Shown here: piece after piece, positions 1 through 6,591 of the stretch | How the letters are laid out: every line of letters begins with the position of its first letter | Position numbering within the stretch: the first letter of the stretch is position 1 | Origin: an uncultured Desulfurobacterium sp. | Lineage (GTDB): Bacteria > Aquificota > Aquificia > Desulfurobacteriales > Desulfurobacteriaceae | Direction: 5' to 3' | DNA: 9,722 bases | NCBI GenBank assembly: GCA_913055135.1 | Contig: CAJXJV010000034.1 | Location: 1-9,722, forward strand | Notes under the pieces: model-generated | Seen by the model: only the letters and a program-made list of their open reading frames with translations | Told to the model about the DNA's origin: nothing | Databases searched by the model: none | Translations under genes and position numbers: made by a program

Positions 1-1160
1 GGCCATCTGGTAGGTGGGGAGCTGATCCTCATGTGTACTTCTTTTGCTCCTGCTTCCCTTAACATTCTTATTATCTTTCTGCTGGTTGTTCCTCTCACGA
101 TTGAATCATCTATTACAACGATTCTCTTATCTTTTAGGAGTTCAGGAATTGGATTGAGTTTTACTTTTACTCCTATATCCCTCATTTTCTGGTCTGGCTT
201 GATGAATGTTCTGCCAACATAGTGATTTCTTATCAGTCCCATTTCAAATGGTATTCCACTTTCCTGAGAATATCCCAGTGCAGGAACAACTCCTGAATCT
301 GGAACAGGGATAACAAGGTCAGCCTCTACAGGGTACTCTCTTGCAAGAATTCTTCCAAACTCTTTTCTTACCTCATAAACACTGTTTCCAAAGATTTTGC
401 TGTCTGGTCTTGAAAAGTAGACAAATTCAAAAATACAGTGGGATATCTTGCAGTTTTTACAACCTGGAATCCTGTAGGAATTCATCTCGCCATTTTCGAT
501 GACTATAACTTCTCCGGGTTCAACGTCTCTTATGTACTTTGCCCCTATGAGGTCAAATGCGCAGGTTTCAGATGCAAAAACAGGGCTGCCGTCAAGCTCC
601 CCCATACATAGAGGTCTGAATCCCCAGGGATCTCTTGCAGCAATAAGCTTTTTGTTTGTCATAACAAGGAGTGAATAAGCACCTTTCAGCTTAGAAAGGG
701 CATCCATCAGCTTTTCTATAAACTTCCTCTTCCTGGACTTTACCATTAAATGGACAATAACTTCGGAATCTGTTGTTCCTCTGAAGATTGATCCTTCTTC
801 TTCTAGTTTTTCCCGGAGCTCTAAGGCGTTAACAATGTTTCCATTGTGGGCGATTGCCAACTGGCCGTATTTGTACGAGACCACTATAGGCTGAATGTTG
901 TCAGGAGAATCAGAAGCTCCAGAGGTGGAATATCTGTTATGTCCTATAGCAACGAATCCTGTCAGATTTTTCAGATTTTCACTTTTGAAAACCGATGAAA
1001 CCAATCCGAAGTCTCTGTAGTATGTTATTCTGTTACCGTTGGTTACTGCAATTCCAGCACTTTCCTGTCCTCTGTGCTGAAGAGCGTAAAGTCCAAGGTA
1101 GGTATAGTAAGCAGCGTTAGGGTTGTTGTAGATTCCAAAAATTCCGCAGAACTCCTTCAT
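1..1160 (-). CDS. purF: Amidophosphoribosyltransferase PurF (3' end cut by window edge)
   Basis: First committed step of de novo purine synthesis in the cytoplasm: PRPP plus glutamine gives phosphoribosylamine. Translating the minus strand from the ATG at 1160 gives 386 codons without a stop, running off the window at base 1. The N-terminal glutamine amidotransferase domain starts MKEFCGIFGIYN with catalytic Cys5; GHNRYST (73-79), AHNGN (104-108) and TTDSE (129-133) follow. The phosphoribosyltransferase domain carries the PRPP loop VVIDDSIVRGTT (348-359). Cys5 must be exposed by removing four residues; no earlier start fits, because a TAA lies in frame upstream. HCIFEFVYFSRPDS (241-254) places Cys242 where Bacillus-type PurF has an iron-sulfur ligand, and the window ends at SSPPTRWP, just where the next ligand Cys would be expected. 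The RBS GAGAGGA sits about 3 bases before the ATG on the minus strand. About 70-90 C-terminal residues are missing. Confidence 0.96.
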   Translation of the reverse strand, partial: MKEFCGIFGIYNNPNAAYYTYLGLYALQHRGQESAGIAVTNGNRITYYRDFGLVSSVFKSENLKNLTGFVAIGHNRYSTSGASDSPDNIQPIVVSYKYGQLAIAHNGNIVNALELREKLEEEGSIFRGTTDSEVIVHLMVKSRKRKFIEKLMDALSKLKGAYSLLVMTNKKLIAARDPWGFRPLCMGELDGSPVFASETCAFDLIGAKYIRDVEPGEVIVIENGEMNSYRIPGCKNCKISHCIFEFVYFSRPDSKIFGNSVYEVRKEFGRILAREYPVEADLVIPVPDSGVVPALGYSQESGIPFEMGLIRNHYVGRTFIKPDQKMRDIGVKVKLNPIPELLKDKRIVVIDDSIVRGTTSRKIIRMLREAGAKEVHMRISSPPTRW

Positions 1161-1191
1161 TGTTCCTCTCTTACGGAGATAAAAGTTTTGA

Positions 1192-1253
1192 GGTAAAGAT
1201 TATAGCACCAGAAAAACGTATAATTTCACAGTACAGACAAAAACGCAGGAGGA
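1192..1253. promoter_or_regulatory. Divergent purF/purC promoter region
   Basis: The 99-base gap between purF and purC contains two perfect TATAAT boxes facing away from each other. The rightward one is at 1219-1224, and the leftward one reads as ATTATA on the plus strand at 1199-1204. They are separated by only 14 bases, so the -35 region of each promoter would overlap the -10 region of the other. Neither has a good TTGACA-like -35 at 16-18 bases. The purC RBS AGGAGGA is at 1247-1253, 6 bases before its ATG. The arrangement would let one regulator or polymerase competition set both purine genes. No PurR-like or riboswitch (PurBox/guanine aptamer) sequence is recognisable. The -10 boxes are seen; promoter activity is inferred. 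Confidence 0.55.
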
Positions 1254-1259
1254 TACAAA

Positions 1260-1985
1260 ATGGAAAAGAAAGAGAAACTTTATGAGGGAAAAGCAAAAGT
1301 TTTGTATAGAACAGATAGCGAGAACTTGCTGGTTCAGTACTTTAAAGATGATACAACAGCTTTTGATGGCGCCAAAAAAGAGATTCTGGAAGATAAAGGT
1401 GTCATTAACTGTGCTATCACAACTGTTATCTTTGAATACCTTGAAAAACATGGAGTAAAGACCCATTTTGTTGAGAGGCTTTCTCCAAGAGAAATGCTTG
1501 TTAAAAAGTGCGAAATTATTCCTGTGGAAGTTGTTGTCAGGAATATTGCTGCAGGTAGTTTTTCAAGAAGGTACGGAGTTCCCGAGGGAACCCCACTCAA
1601 AGAACCGCTTGTTGAGTATTTCTACAAGTCTGATGAACTCCATGATCCAATGGTCTGTCCAAATCATGTCTATCTTTTTGGTTGGGCTACAAGAGAAGAG
1701 CTTGGACAGATGACAAAGATGGCTCTTGAAATTAACGAGCTCCTTAAGAAATTCTTCGAAGAGATTGACATAATTCTCGTCGATTTTAAGCTGGAGTTTG
1801 GAAGACATAATGGAGAGGTAATTCTTGCGGATGAGATTACTCCAGATTCCTGTAGGCTCTGGGACAAATCAACTAAGGAAGTTCTTGACAAGGACAGGTT
1901 CAGAAAAGACATGGGCAAAGTAGTGGAAAGCTACAAAGAGATCTATAGAAGAATCATGGATAGATACGAAAAGATAGAGGAGTAA
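1260..1985 (+). CDS. purC: Phosphoribosylaminoimidazole-succinocarboxamide synthase PurC
   Basis: SAICAR synthetase of de novo purine synthesis: ATP-dependent joining of aspartate to CAIR in the cytoplasm. The 241 residues match the usual length of the single-domain bacterial enzyme. Visible family motifs are the nucleotide-binding start LYEGKAKVLY (7-16), DDTTAFDGAKK (30-40), the substrate-loop segment EVVVRNIAAGSFSRRYG (90-106), LVDFKLEFG (173-181) and DEITPDSCRLWD (191-202). The ATG is set by AGGAGGA 6 bases upstream. It stands divergently from purF and its stop codon is 2 bases from the trpS ATG, so the two are probably co-transcribed. Other purine genes (purS, purQ, purL), which often follow purC, are absent here. 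Confidence 0.98.
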   Translation: MEKKEKLYEGKAKVLYRTDSENLLVQYFKDDTTAFDGAKKEILEDKGVINCAITTVIFEYLEKHGVKTHFVERLSPREMLVKKCEIIPVEVVVRNIAAGSFSRRYGVPEGTPLKEPLVEYFYKSDELHDPMVCPNHVYLFGWATREELGQMTKMALEINELLKKFFEEIDIILVDFKLEFGRHNGEVILADEITPDSCRLWDKSTKEVLDKDRFRKDMGKVVESYKEIYRRIMDRYEKIEE

Positions 1986-1987
1986 GG

Positions 1988-3052
1988 ATGAAGAAGGAAA
2001 TTCTCGTCAGCAACGTTGATAAAGAGATGAAAATTGCTCTTGAAAAATACGAAGAACCAAAGGAGATAAAAAGAGTTCTTTCAGGAATGCGTCCAACCGG
2101 AAAACTTCACCTTGGAAACTACTTTGGGGCACTGAAAACATGGCTGAAACTTCAGGATAAAGCTGAGAGTTTCTTTTTCATTGCTGACTGGCATGCGATA
2201 ACAACTTCCTACCACGATACGAGCAAACTTGCCGACAATACTGTTGAAATGATGGCTGACTGGCTTGCAGCAGGTCTTGATCCTGAAAAATCAACTCTTT
2301 TCATTCAATCCTTTGTTAAAGAACATGCGGAGCTCTATCTACTTCTGGGAATGATTGTTCCAGTTAGATGGCTTGAGAGGAATCCAACCTATAAGGAGAT
2401 GATGGAAAACCTTAAAGATAGGGAACTTGCTACTTACGGCTTCCTGGGCTACCCTGTTCTTCAGGCTGCGGACATTATTATCTATAAAGCTGATGTTGTG
2501 CCTGTTGGAATAGACCAGATTCCTCATCTTGAACTGACGAGAGAGATTACGAGAAGATTTAACAATTTTTACGGTAATATCTTCCCCGAGCCTCGCCCGT
2601 TTCTCTCTGAAGCTCCAAAACTTCCTGGACTCGACGGAAGAAAAATGAGTAAATCTTATGGAAACTGCATCTATCTTTCCGATTCAGAGGAAGAGGTTAA
2701 CAAGAAAGTGATGTCAATGGTTACAGATCCATCAAGGATCAGAAAAACCGATCCCGGTCATCCTGAGGTTTGTTCTGTCTTTGCTTACCATAAGATGTTT
2801 ACTCCCGCAGAAAGGGTAAGAGAGATTGAAGAGTCCTGCCGAAAAGGTGAGGTTGGTTGTGTTCAGTGTAAGAGAGAACTGGCTAAAAACCTCAATGGTT
2901 TCCTTTCACCAATAAGAGAAAAGAGAGAGTACTATCTCCAGAAAAAAGGTGAAATGGTTGACATATTTGTAGAAGGTTCAAAGAAGGCAAGAGAAATAGC
3001 AAGAGAAACAATGGAAGAAGTCAGGAAAGCAATGAACTTTTTTAATAGCTGA
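1988..3052 (+). CDS. trpS: Tryptophanyl-tRNA synthetase with predicted 4Fe-4S site
   Basis: Class I aminoacyl-tRNA synthetase charging tRNA-Trp in the cytoplasm. It carries the signature GMRPTGKLHLGNYFGA (33-48) with the HIGH-type motif HLGN at 41-44, GYPVLQAADIIIYKAD (154-169), the specificity stretch VPVGIDQIPHLELTREI (171-187) and KMSKS (219-223). Four cysteines at 262, 284, 291 and 294 form C-x21-C-x6-C-x2-C, almost the C-x22-C-x6-C-x2-C pattern known to hold a [4Fe-4S] cluster in Thermotoga maritima TrpRS. At 354 residues it is longer than the usual ~330. About 28 residues (1-28) precede the normal enzyme start. The ATG at 1988 is supported by GAGGAG (1977-1982) inside the purC end; the internal ATG at 2027 has only a weak RBS. 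It is followed by the Uma2-family gene after 7 bases. Confidence 0.97.
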   Translation: MKKEILVSNVDKEMKIALEKYEEPKEIKRVLSGMRPTGKLHLGNYFGALKTWLKLQDKAESFFFIADWHAITTSYHDTSKLADNTVEMMADWLAAGLDPEKSTLFIQSFVKEHAELYLLLGMIVPVRWLERNPTYKEMMENLKDRELATYGFLGYPVLQAADIIIYKADVVPVGIDQIPHLELTREITRRFNNFYGNIFPEPRPFLSEAPKLPGLDGRKMSKSYGNCIYLSDSEEEVNKKVMSMVTDPSRIRKTDPGHPEVCSVFAYHKMFTPAERVREIEESCRKGEVGCVQCKRELAKNLNGFLSPIREKREYYLQKKGEMVDIFVEGSKKAREIARETMEEVRKAMNFFNS

Positions 3053-3059
3053 GGACACC

Positions 3060-3602
3060 ATGAATCTGGCAAAGCATTTACCACAATATACGGTAGAGGA
3101 CTATATGTTGTGGGAAGGATACTGGGAGTTGATAAAAGGAATTCCTTTTGCTATGGCTCCTTCTCCTCTCGGAAGTCATCAAGCCATAGTGGTGGAAATT
3201 TCCAGGCAGATCTCAAACCAGGTAATTGGTTGCAAGAACAGATGTTACGTTTACGTAGAACTTGATTGGATTATAGATGAACATACAGTACTTAGACCGG
3301 ATGTTCTTGTCATCTGTAAGAAGATAAAAGAATATTTAAAAGAAACTCCAGAAGTAGTTATTGAAGTAGTTTCGAAAAGCACAGCTTCTAAGGATGAACA
3401 CCTGAAATTTGAACTTTATAGAGACGAAAAAGTTAAATACTACGTTCTGGTTTATCCAGCTTTGAAAAAAGTAAGAATTTTTGAACTGAAAGATGATAAA
3501 TATGTCAGAGTCTTTGATGGTGATAGCGGCAGTTTCTCTTTTAAGCTACGTAAAGATTGTAGTTTTCCATTAGAGCTTGAAAAACTATGGGAAATGATTT
3601 AA
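3060..3602 (+). CDS. Uma2-family (DUF820) putative PD-(D/E)XK endonuclease
   Basis: A 180-residue protein of the Uma2 family, abundant in cyanobacteria and found in scattered other bacteria. The fold is that of restriction-type nucleases, but the cellular role is generally unknown. The family pattern is visible: N-terminal YTVEDYMLWE (10-19), GSHQ (38-41), RPDVLVI (79-85) with candidate catalytic Asp81, PEVVIEVVSKSTASKDEHLK (97-116) with Glu102, Lys at 116/117 region, and YYVLVYPALKKVRIFEL (127-143). The start is set by GAGG overlapping the trpS stop. It lies 7 bases after trpS and 3 bases before ribD, so it sits inside a housekeeping run, where it looks like an accessory insertion. No toxin, antitoxin or transposase partner is visible. 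Family assignment is firm; nuclease activity is only inferred. Confidence 0.85.
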   Translation: MNLAKHLPQYTVEDYMLWEGYWELIKGIPFAMAPSPLGSHQAIVVEISRQISNQVIGCKNRCYVYVELDWIIDEHTVLRPDVLVICKKIKEYLKETPEVVIEVVSKSTASKDEHLKFELYRDEKVKYYVLVYPALKKVRIFELKDDKYVRVFDGDSGSFSFKLRKDCSFPLELEKLWEMI

Positions 3603-3605
3603 CTG

Positions 3606-3899
3606 ATGACTCAAGATGAAAAGTTTATGAAGATTGCCATTAAAGAGGCATACAAAGCTAAAGGAAGAACTCTTCCCAATCCAGCAGTTGGTGCTGTTGT
3701 TGTTAAGGATGGGGAGATAATAGCAACAGGTTATCACAAGAGAGCAGGACTTCCTCATGCTGAAGCAGTAGCTCTTGAAAGAGCAGGAGAAAATGCTAAA
3801 GGAGCTACCCTTTACGTTACCCTTGAACCGTGCAATCACTACGGAAAAACCCCTCCTTGTTCTGAAAGGATAATAAAAGCCGGAATAAAAGGGTTGTAG
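3606..3899 (+). CDS. ribD: RibD N-terminal fragment: pyrimidine deaminase domain
   Basis: As written, this frame makes 97 residues. It contains the zinc deaminase core: NPAVGAVVV (25-33), HAE with zinc ligand His51 and proton-shuttling Glu53, and PCNHYGKTPPC with zinc ligands Cys76 and Cys85. It ends at KAGIKGL, two codons past the frameshift, missing the last part of the deaminase domain (normally about 145 residues). The fold would therefore probably be incomplete if no frameshifting occurs. Confidence 0.8.
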   Translation: MTQDEKFMKIAIKEAYKAKGRTLPNPAVGAVVVKDGEIIATGYHKRAGLPHAEAVALERAGENAKGATLYVTLEPCNHYGKTPPCSERIIKAGIKGL

Positions 3900-4723
3900 T
3901 TGGAATCAGAGATCCAAATCCTGTAGCAAGAGGGGGAGTTGAAAGGCTTAAAAGTGCGGGAATAGACGTAAAGGTTGGAGTTCTTGAAAAGGAGTGTTTT
4001 GAACTTATAGATGATTTTATTGTTAACTTGAGAGAAAAACGTCCTTTTGTTTCTCTAAAGTTTGGTGCTACCCTTGACGGAATGATAGCTGATAAAAATG
4101 GAAACTCTAAGTGGATAACCTCACCAGAATCTCGCAAATTTGTTCACCTTTTGAGAAGCTACCATAATGCTGTAATGGTAGGAATTGGAACTGTTTTAAA
4201 GGATGATCCCCTCCTCAATGTCAGAGAAGTCGAAACTGAGATTCAGCCGAAAGCAGTAGTTGTCGTTAAAAGCTTGAAAATTCCCGTTCACTCCAGGATT
4301 GTGAAGGAAAGAGCAAGAGACTTAATAGTTTTAACGGCTCAAGAATCCCTGTTTTCTTACAAGGCTGGTATTTTAAAGGATTTCGGGGTTACCCTTGTTC
4401 CTGTCTATGATTTAGGTGGTAAGCTGGACTTAAGAGAGGGACTTGAGCTGCTTAGAAAAGAATATGGTATCTATTCGGTTATGTCTGAGGGTGGTTCAAA
4501 ATTAGCCTGGGAACTATTGACCAAGGATTTAATTGATAAGTTTTACTTTTTTTATGCTCCGAAAGTTTTAGGAAGTGAAGGAGTTCCTATGTTTGAGGGT
4601 GGGGTGGAAATAGAAAATGCATTTAATTTAGAGATCTTCCACCTTCAAAAGTTTGGAAAAGATCTTCTGGTAAAATCATACTCACTGAGACTTATTGAGG
4701 AATTTAAAGATTGCTGCCACTGA
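3890..4723 (+). CDS. ribD: RibD C-terminal fragment: rest of deaminase plus reductase domain
   Basis: This frame carries VVVGIRDPNP (3893-3922), the end of the deaminase domain, then the reductase domain: RPFVSLKFGATLDGMIAD, KWITS, GIGTVLKDDPLLNVR (NADPH and substrate binding in the family), and SEGGSKLAWELL near 4486-4521. There is no ATG or GTG from the frame junction to the start of the reductase domain. The first usable codons are TTG at 4028 without an RBS and ATG at 4082 inside a conserved motif. Independent translation is thus unlikely, which supports a single broken or miscalled gene rather than two split genes. The stop at 4723 is 28 bases before bioD. Confidence 0.75.
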   Translation, partial: RVVVGIRDPNPVARGGVERLKSAGIDVKVGVLEKECFELIDDFIVNLREKRPFVSLKFGATLDGMIADKNGNSKWITSPESRKFVHLLRSYHNAVMVGIGTVLKDDPLLNVREVETEIQPKAVVVVKSLKIPVHSRIVKERARDLIVLTAQESLFSYKAGILKDFGVTLVPVYDLGGKLDLREGLELLRKEYGIYSVMSEGGSKLAWELLTKDLIDKFYFFYAPKVLGSEGVPMFEGGVEIENAFNLEIFHLQKFGKDLLVKSYSLRLIEEFKDCCH

Positions 4724-4751
4724 AACAATTTGAACAAGAAAGATAAATAAA

Positions 4752-5372
4752 ATGATTCTGGTAACTGGAACGGACACAGGAGTAGGGAAAACCTTTGTCA
4801 CAGTCTCCCTTATTGGAGAGCTGATAAGTAAGGGTAGAAACGTTTGTGCTTTTAAAATAGTTGAAACTGGTTGTGAACCGATATGTGAAGATGCGAAAAG
4901 GATTTCTTCAGTTTGTGGAAAAGAAATAAAGCCAGTTTACAGTTTTAAAACGCCTGTTGCCCCACCTGTTGCTGCTGAGATTGAGGGAAAAGAGATATCC
5001 ATTGAAAAAATAAAAAAGGAAATGATGTCTTTTGCTGCTGAATACGAAAATGTTCTTTTCGAGGGAGCTGGAGGAATTCTTGTCCCTATAACTGGAAAGT
5101 ACACTTTCCTTGATCTTGCAAAAGATCTAAACATGGAAGTGTTGATAGTTGCTCTGAATAAGTTGGGAGTAATAAACCACACCTTGCTAACTGTTAAAGT
5201 CTGTCAGTGTGAAAATGTCAGAGTTAAGGGAGTTATTTTAAATCACAGAGGAATGGTCGATAGAAGTGCAGAAACCAATTACGAAAGTCTGAAAAAACTT
5301 CTTGATGTCCCTGTTTTTCTCTTCTCAGAAACTGAGGACATCGTAGAAATTTCCTCCTGGTTGTGTCCTTAG
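4752..5372 (+). CDS. bioD: ATP-dependent dethiobiotin synthetase BioD
   Basis: Closes the ureido ring of dethiobiotin from 7,8-diaminopelargonate, CO2 and ATP, the penultimate step of biotin synthesis, in the cytoplasm. The P-loop is GTDTGVGKT (6-14). FKIVETGC (34-41) holds the family's substrate-binding lysine (Lys35), with Ile where most members have Pro (KPVxxG). FEGAGGILVPI (103-113) carries the metal-binding Glu104, and LNKLGVINHTLLT (135-147) is the usual base-binding/dimer stretch. At 206 residues it is slightly short for the family (about 220-240). The RBS is weak (AAGAAAG about 10 bases upstream). It follows ribD after 28 bases and is probably in the same transcript. No other bio genes are in the window. 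Confidence 0.95.
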   Translation: MILVTGTDTGVGKTFVTVSLIGELISKGRNVCAFKIVETGCEPICEDAKRISSVCGKEIKPVYSFKTPVAPPVAAEIEGKEISIEKIKKEMMSFAAEYENVLFEGAGGILVPITGKYTFLDLAKDLNMEVLIVALNKLGVINHTLLTVKVCQCENVRVKGVILNHRGMVDRSAETNYESLKKLLDVPVFLFSETEDIVEISSWLCP

Positions 5373-5477
5373 GTTTCTCTACCGACTCTTAGAATCTCTC
5401 TAATCCTTATCTTTAATTTTTCTCCACGGAGTGAATGTAAGAAGTAAAAGAAGTTTAGTGTGGTGAGGAAATAGTAC

Positions 5478-5505
5478 TTGAAAATTTTTTACAAGGAAAT
5501 ATTAT
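5478..5505 (+). promoter_or_regulatory. Likely sigma-70 promoter of the peroxidase gene
   Basis: In the 172-base gap after bioD, TTGAAA (5478-5483) and TATTAT (5500-5505) are separated by 16 bases in an AT-rich setting, a good match to the housekeeping consensus. The start of transcription would be near 5512, giving a leader of roughly 33 bases. The leader contains GGAGGAGGTAGGAG directly before the ATG at 5545, an unusually strong Shine-Dalgarno region. I see no clear operator such as a PerR or Fur box. The first part of the gap (5373-5470) shows no terminator for bioD. Confidence 0.55.
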
Positions 5506-5544
5506 TTTAAATAAATTCTAAACAAAATAAGGAGGAGGTAGGAG

Positions 5545-6540
5545 ATGAGGAAGTTCTTATCTGTTCTGAGCCTGTTTGTCGTTACTGCAATCGGTTCAAC
5601 TATGGGTATGGCACAAAGTGTAGTGGCTAAGGATCTCAGATCCTTCTTTACTCCCCTTCCAGCACTTCCACCAATTCCAGCCGATAACAGTTTAACGCCT
5701 GAGAAAGTTAAGCTTGGAAAGATGCTATATTACGATCCAAGACTTTCAAGAAGTAAGTTGATTTCCTGTAACACCTGTCACAACCTTTCAATCGGTGGTG
5801 ATGACAACCAGAAAACTTCCATTGGACACGGCTGGCAGGCAGGTCCAAGGAACGCTCCAACAACACTTAACTCTGGATTCTTAAGAGTTCAGTTCTGGGA
5901 TGGAAGAGCTCCGAACCTTGAAAAACAGGCTGAGGGTCCGCTTCAGGCTCATGTTGAGATGGACTCAACTCCTGAACTCATAATTAAAAGACTCAAAGAA
6001 ATTCCTGAGTACGTTGAACTCTTCAAAAAGGCATTCCCTGGAGAAAAAGATCCTGTAACTTTTGAGAACGTAACAAAAGCTATTGCAGCATTTGAAAGAA
6101 CACTTAACACTCCCAATTCTCCGTTTAACAGATATCTCCTTGGAGATGACAATGCTCTCACTTTAGAGCAGAAAGAGGGTATGAAGCTTTTTGTTAAATA
6201 CGGTTGCATTGCCTGTCATAATGGACCTGTTCTCTCTGATGGTCGATTCCACAAGTTCAAGTGGAACAACGACCTCGGTAGGTATAAGGTAACTAAGAAT
6301 CCTGCAGATAAGTACAACTTTAGAACACCTCAGCTTCTCAACGTTGCTGTTACTGCACCATACTTTCACGATGGCTCTGTAAACAGCTTGGAGAAGGCTA
6401 TCAAGATAATGGCTGAAAAAGAACTCGGAAAGAAACTTTCCGATGATGAAGCAAAGAAGATAAAAGCTTTCCTTGAGTCTATGACTGGTGAAGTTCCTCT
6501 TGAAGCAAGAGTTCTTCCGGTTCTTCCTGAGAAAAAGTAA
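5545..6540 (+). CDS. Periplasmic di-heme cytochrome c peroxidase
   Basis: Reduces hydrogen peroxide to water in the periplasm using electrons from a small cytochrome or other donor (CcpA/MauG family). The 331-residue length is typical. Residues 1-23 are a Sec signal peptide: basic MRK, a hydrophobic stretch, and probable cleavage after GMA23. Two heme c sites are present, CNTCH (75-79) and CIACH (221-225), as the family requires. Also visible are GHGWQ with distal His95, FWDGRAPNLEKQA with Trp118 between the hemes, HVEMD with probable catalytic Glu138, FRTPQLLNVAVTAPYFHDG (259-277), and Met289 in IMAEKELG, the likely sixth ligand of the high-potential heme. The gene has its own promoter-like sequence, a very strong RBS and a terminator 13 bases after the stop, so it forms a one-gene unit. 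It may be named ccpA or ccp elsewhere. Confidence 0.96.
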   Translation: MRKFLSVLSLFVVTAIGSTMGMAQSVVAKDLRSFFTPLPALPPIPADNSLTPEKVKLGKMLYYDPRLSRSKLISCNTCHNLSIGGDDNQKTSIGHGWQAGPRNAPTTLNSGFLRVQFWDGRAPNLEKQAEGPLQAHVEMDSTPELIIKRLKEIPEYVELFKKAFPGEKDPVTFENVTKAIAAFERTLNTPNSPFNRYLLGDDNALTLEQKEGMKLFVKYGCIACHNGPVLSDGRFHKFKWNNDLGRYKVTKNPADKYNFRTPQLLNVAVTAPYFHDGSVNSLEKAIKIMAEKELGKKLSDDEAKKIKAFLESMTGEVPLEARVLPVLPEKK

Positions 6541-6553
6541 TATGAAGCTTATA

Positions 6554-6591
6554 AATCCCCCCAATCTCTCTAAGGGGGGATTATTTTTTTT
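6554..6591 (+). terminator. Intrinsic terminator after the peroxidase gene
   Basis: AATCCCCCC (6554-6562) pairs perfectly with GGGGGGATT (6574-6582), forming a 9-base-pair stem with an 11-base loop, followed by A and eight T (6584-6591). It starts 13 bases after the peroxidase stop codon. It should isolate this gene from the kdsC-lpt operon downstream, which then needs its own promoter or readthrough. Confidence 0.93.

Larger units (their letters stand above)
3606..4723 (+). pseudogene. ribD: Bifunctional riboflavin biosynthesis protein RibD, split by a frameshift
   Basis: RibD performs two steps of riboflavin synthesis: deamination of the pyrimidine made by GTP cyclohydrolase II, then NADPH-dependent reduction of its ribose. 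Frame 1 (from 3606) carries the deaminase and stops at TAG 3897-3899. The reductase lies in the -1 frame, which is open from 3866. The family sequence resumes exactly across ATAAAAGGG (3885-3893). Adding one A to the run at 3887-3890 gives IKRVVVGIRDPNP and a continuous protein of about 372 residues, the normal RibD length. So exactly one base is missing relative to an intact gene. Causes could be a sequencing or assembly error, a recent inactivation, or -1 ribosomal slippage at A-AAA-G. I favour an error or recent mutation, because every other part of the gene is well conserved. The RBS is weak; translation is probably coupled to the gene 3 bases upstream. Confidence 0.9.

Noticed and set aside
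31..222. 63-codon frame on the plus strand at the left end
   Set aside because: It is the antisense shadow of purF, whose minus-strand translation shows clear PurF motifs throughout.
1988..3602. A possible new system formed by iron-sulfur TrpRS plus the Uma2 nuclease
   Set aside because: Adjacency is the only link. Housekeeping genes on both sides are equally close, so no functional pairing can be claimed.
3885..3899. Programmed -1 frameshifting as the default explanation for split ribD
   Set aside because: The site lacks a proper heptamer for two-tRNA slippage (A-AAA-GGG would put AGG under the second tRNA), and I see no obvious stimulatory stem directly after. It is kept only as an alternative.
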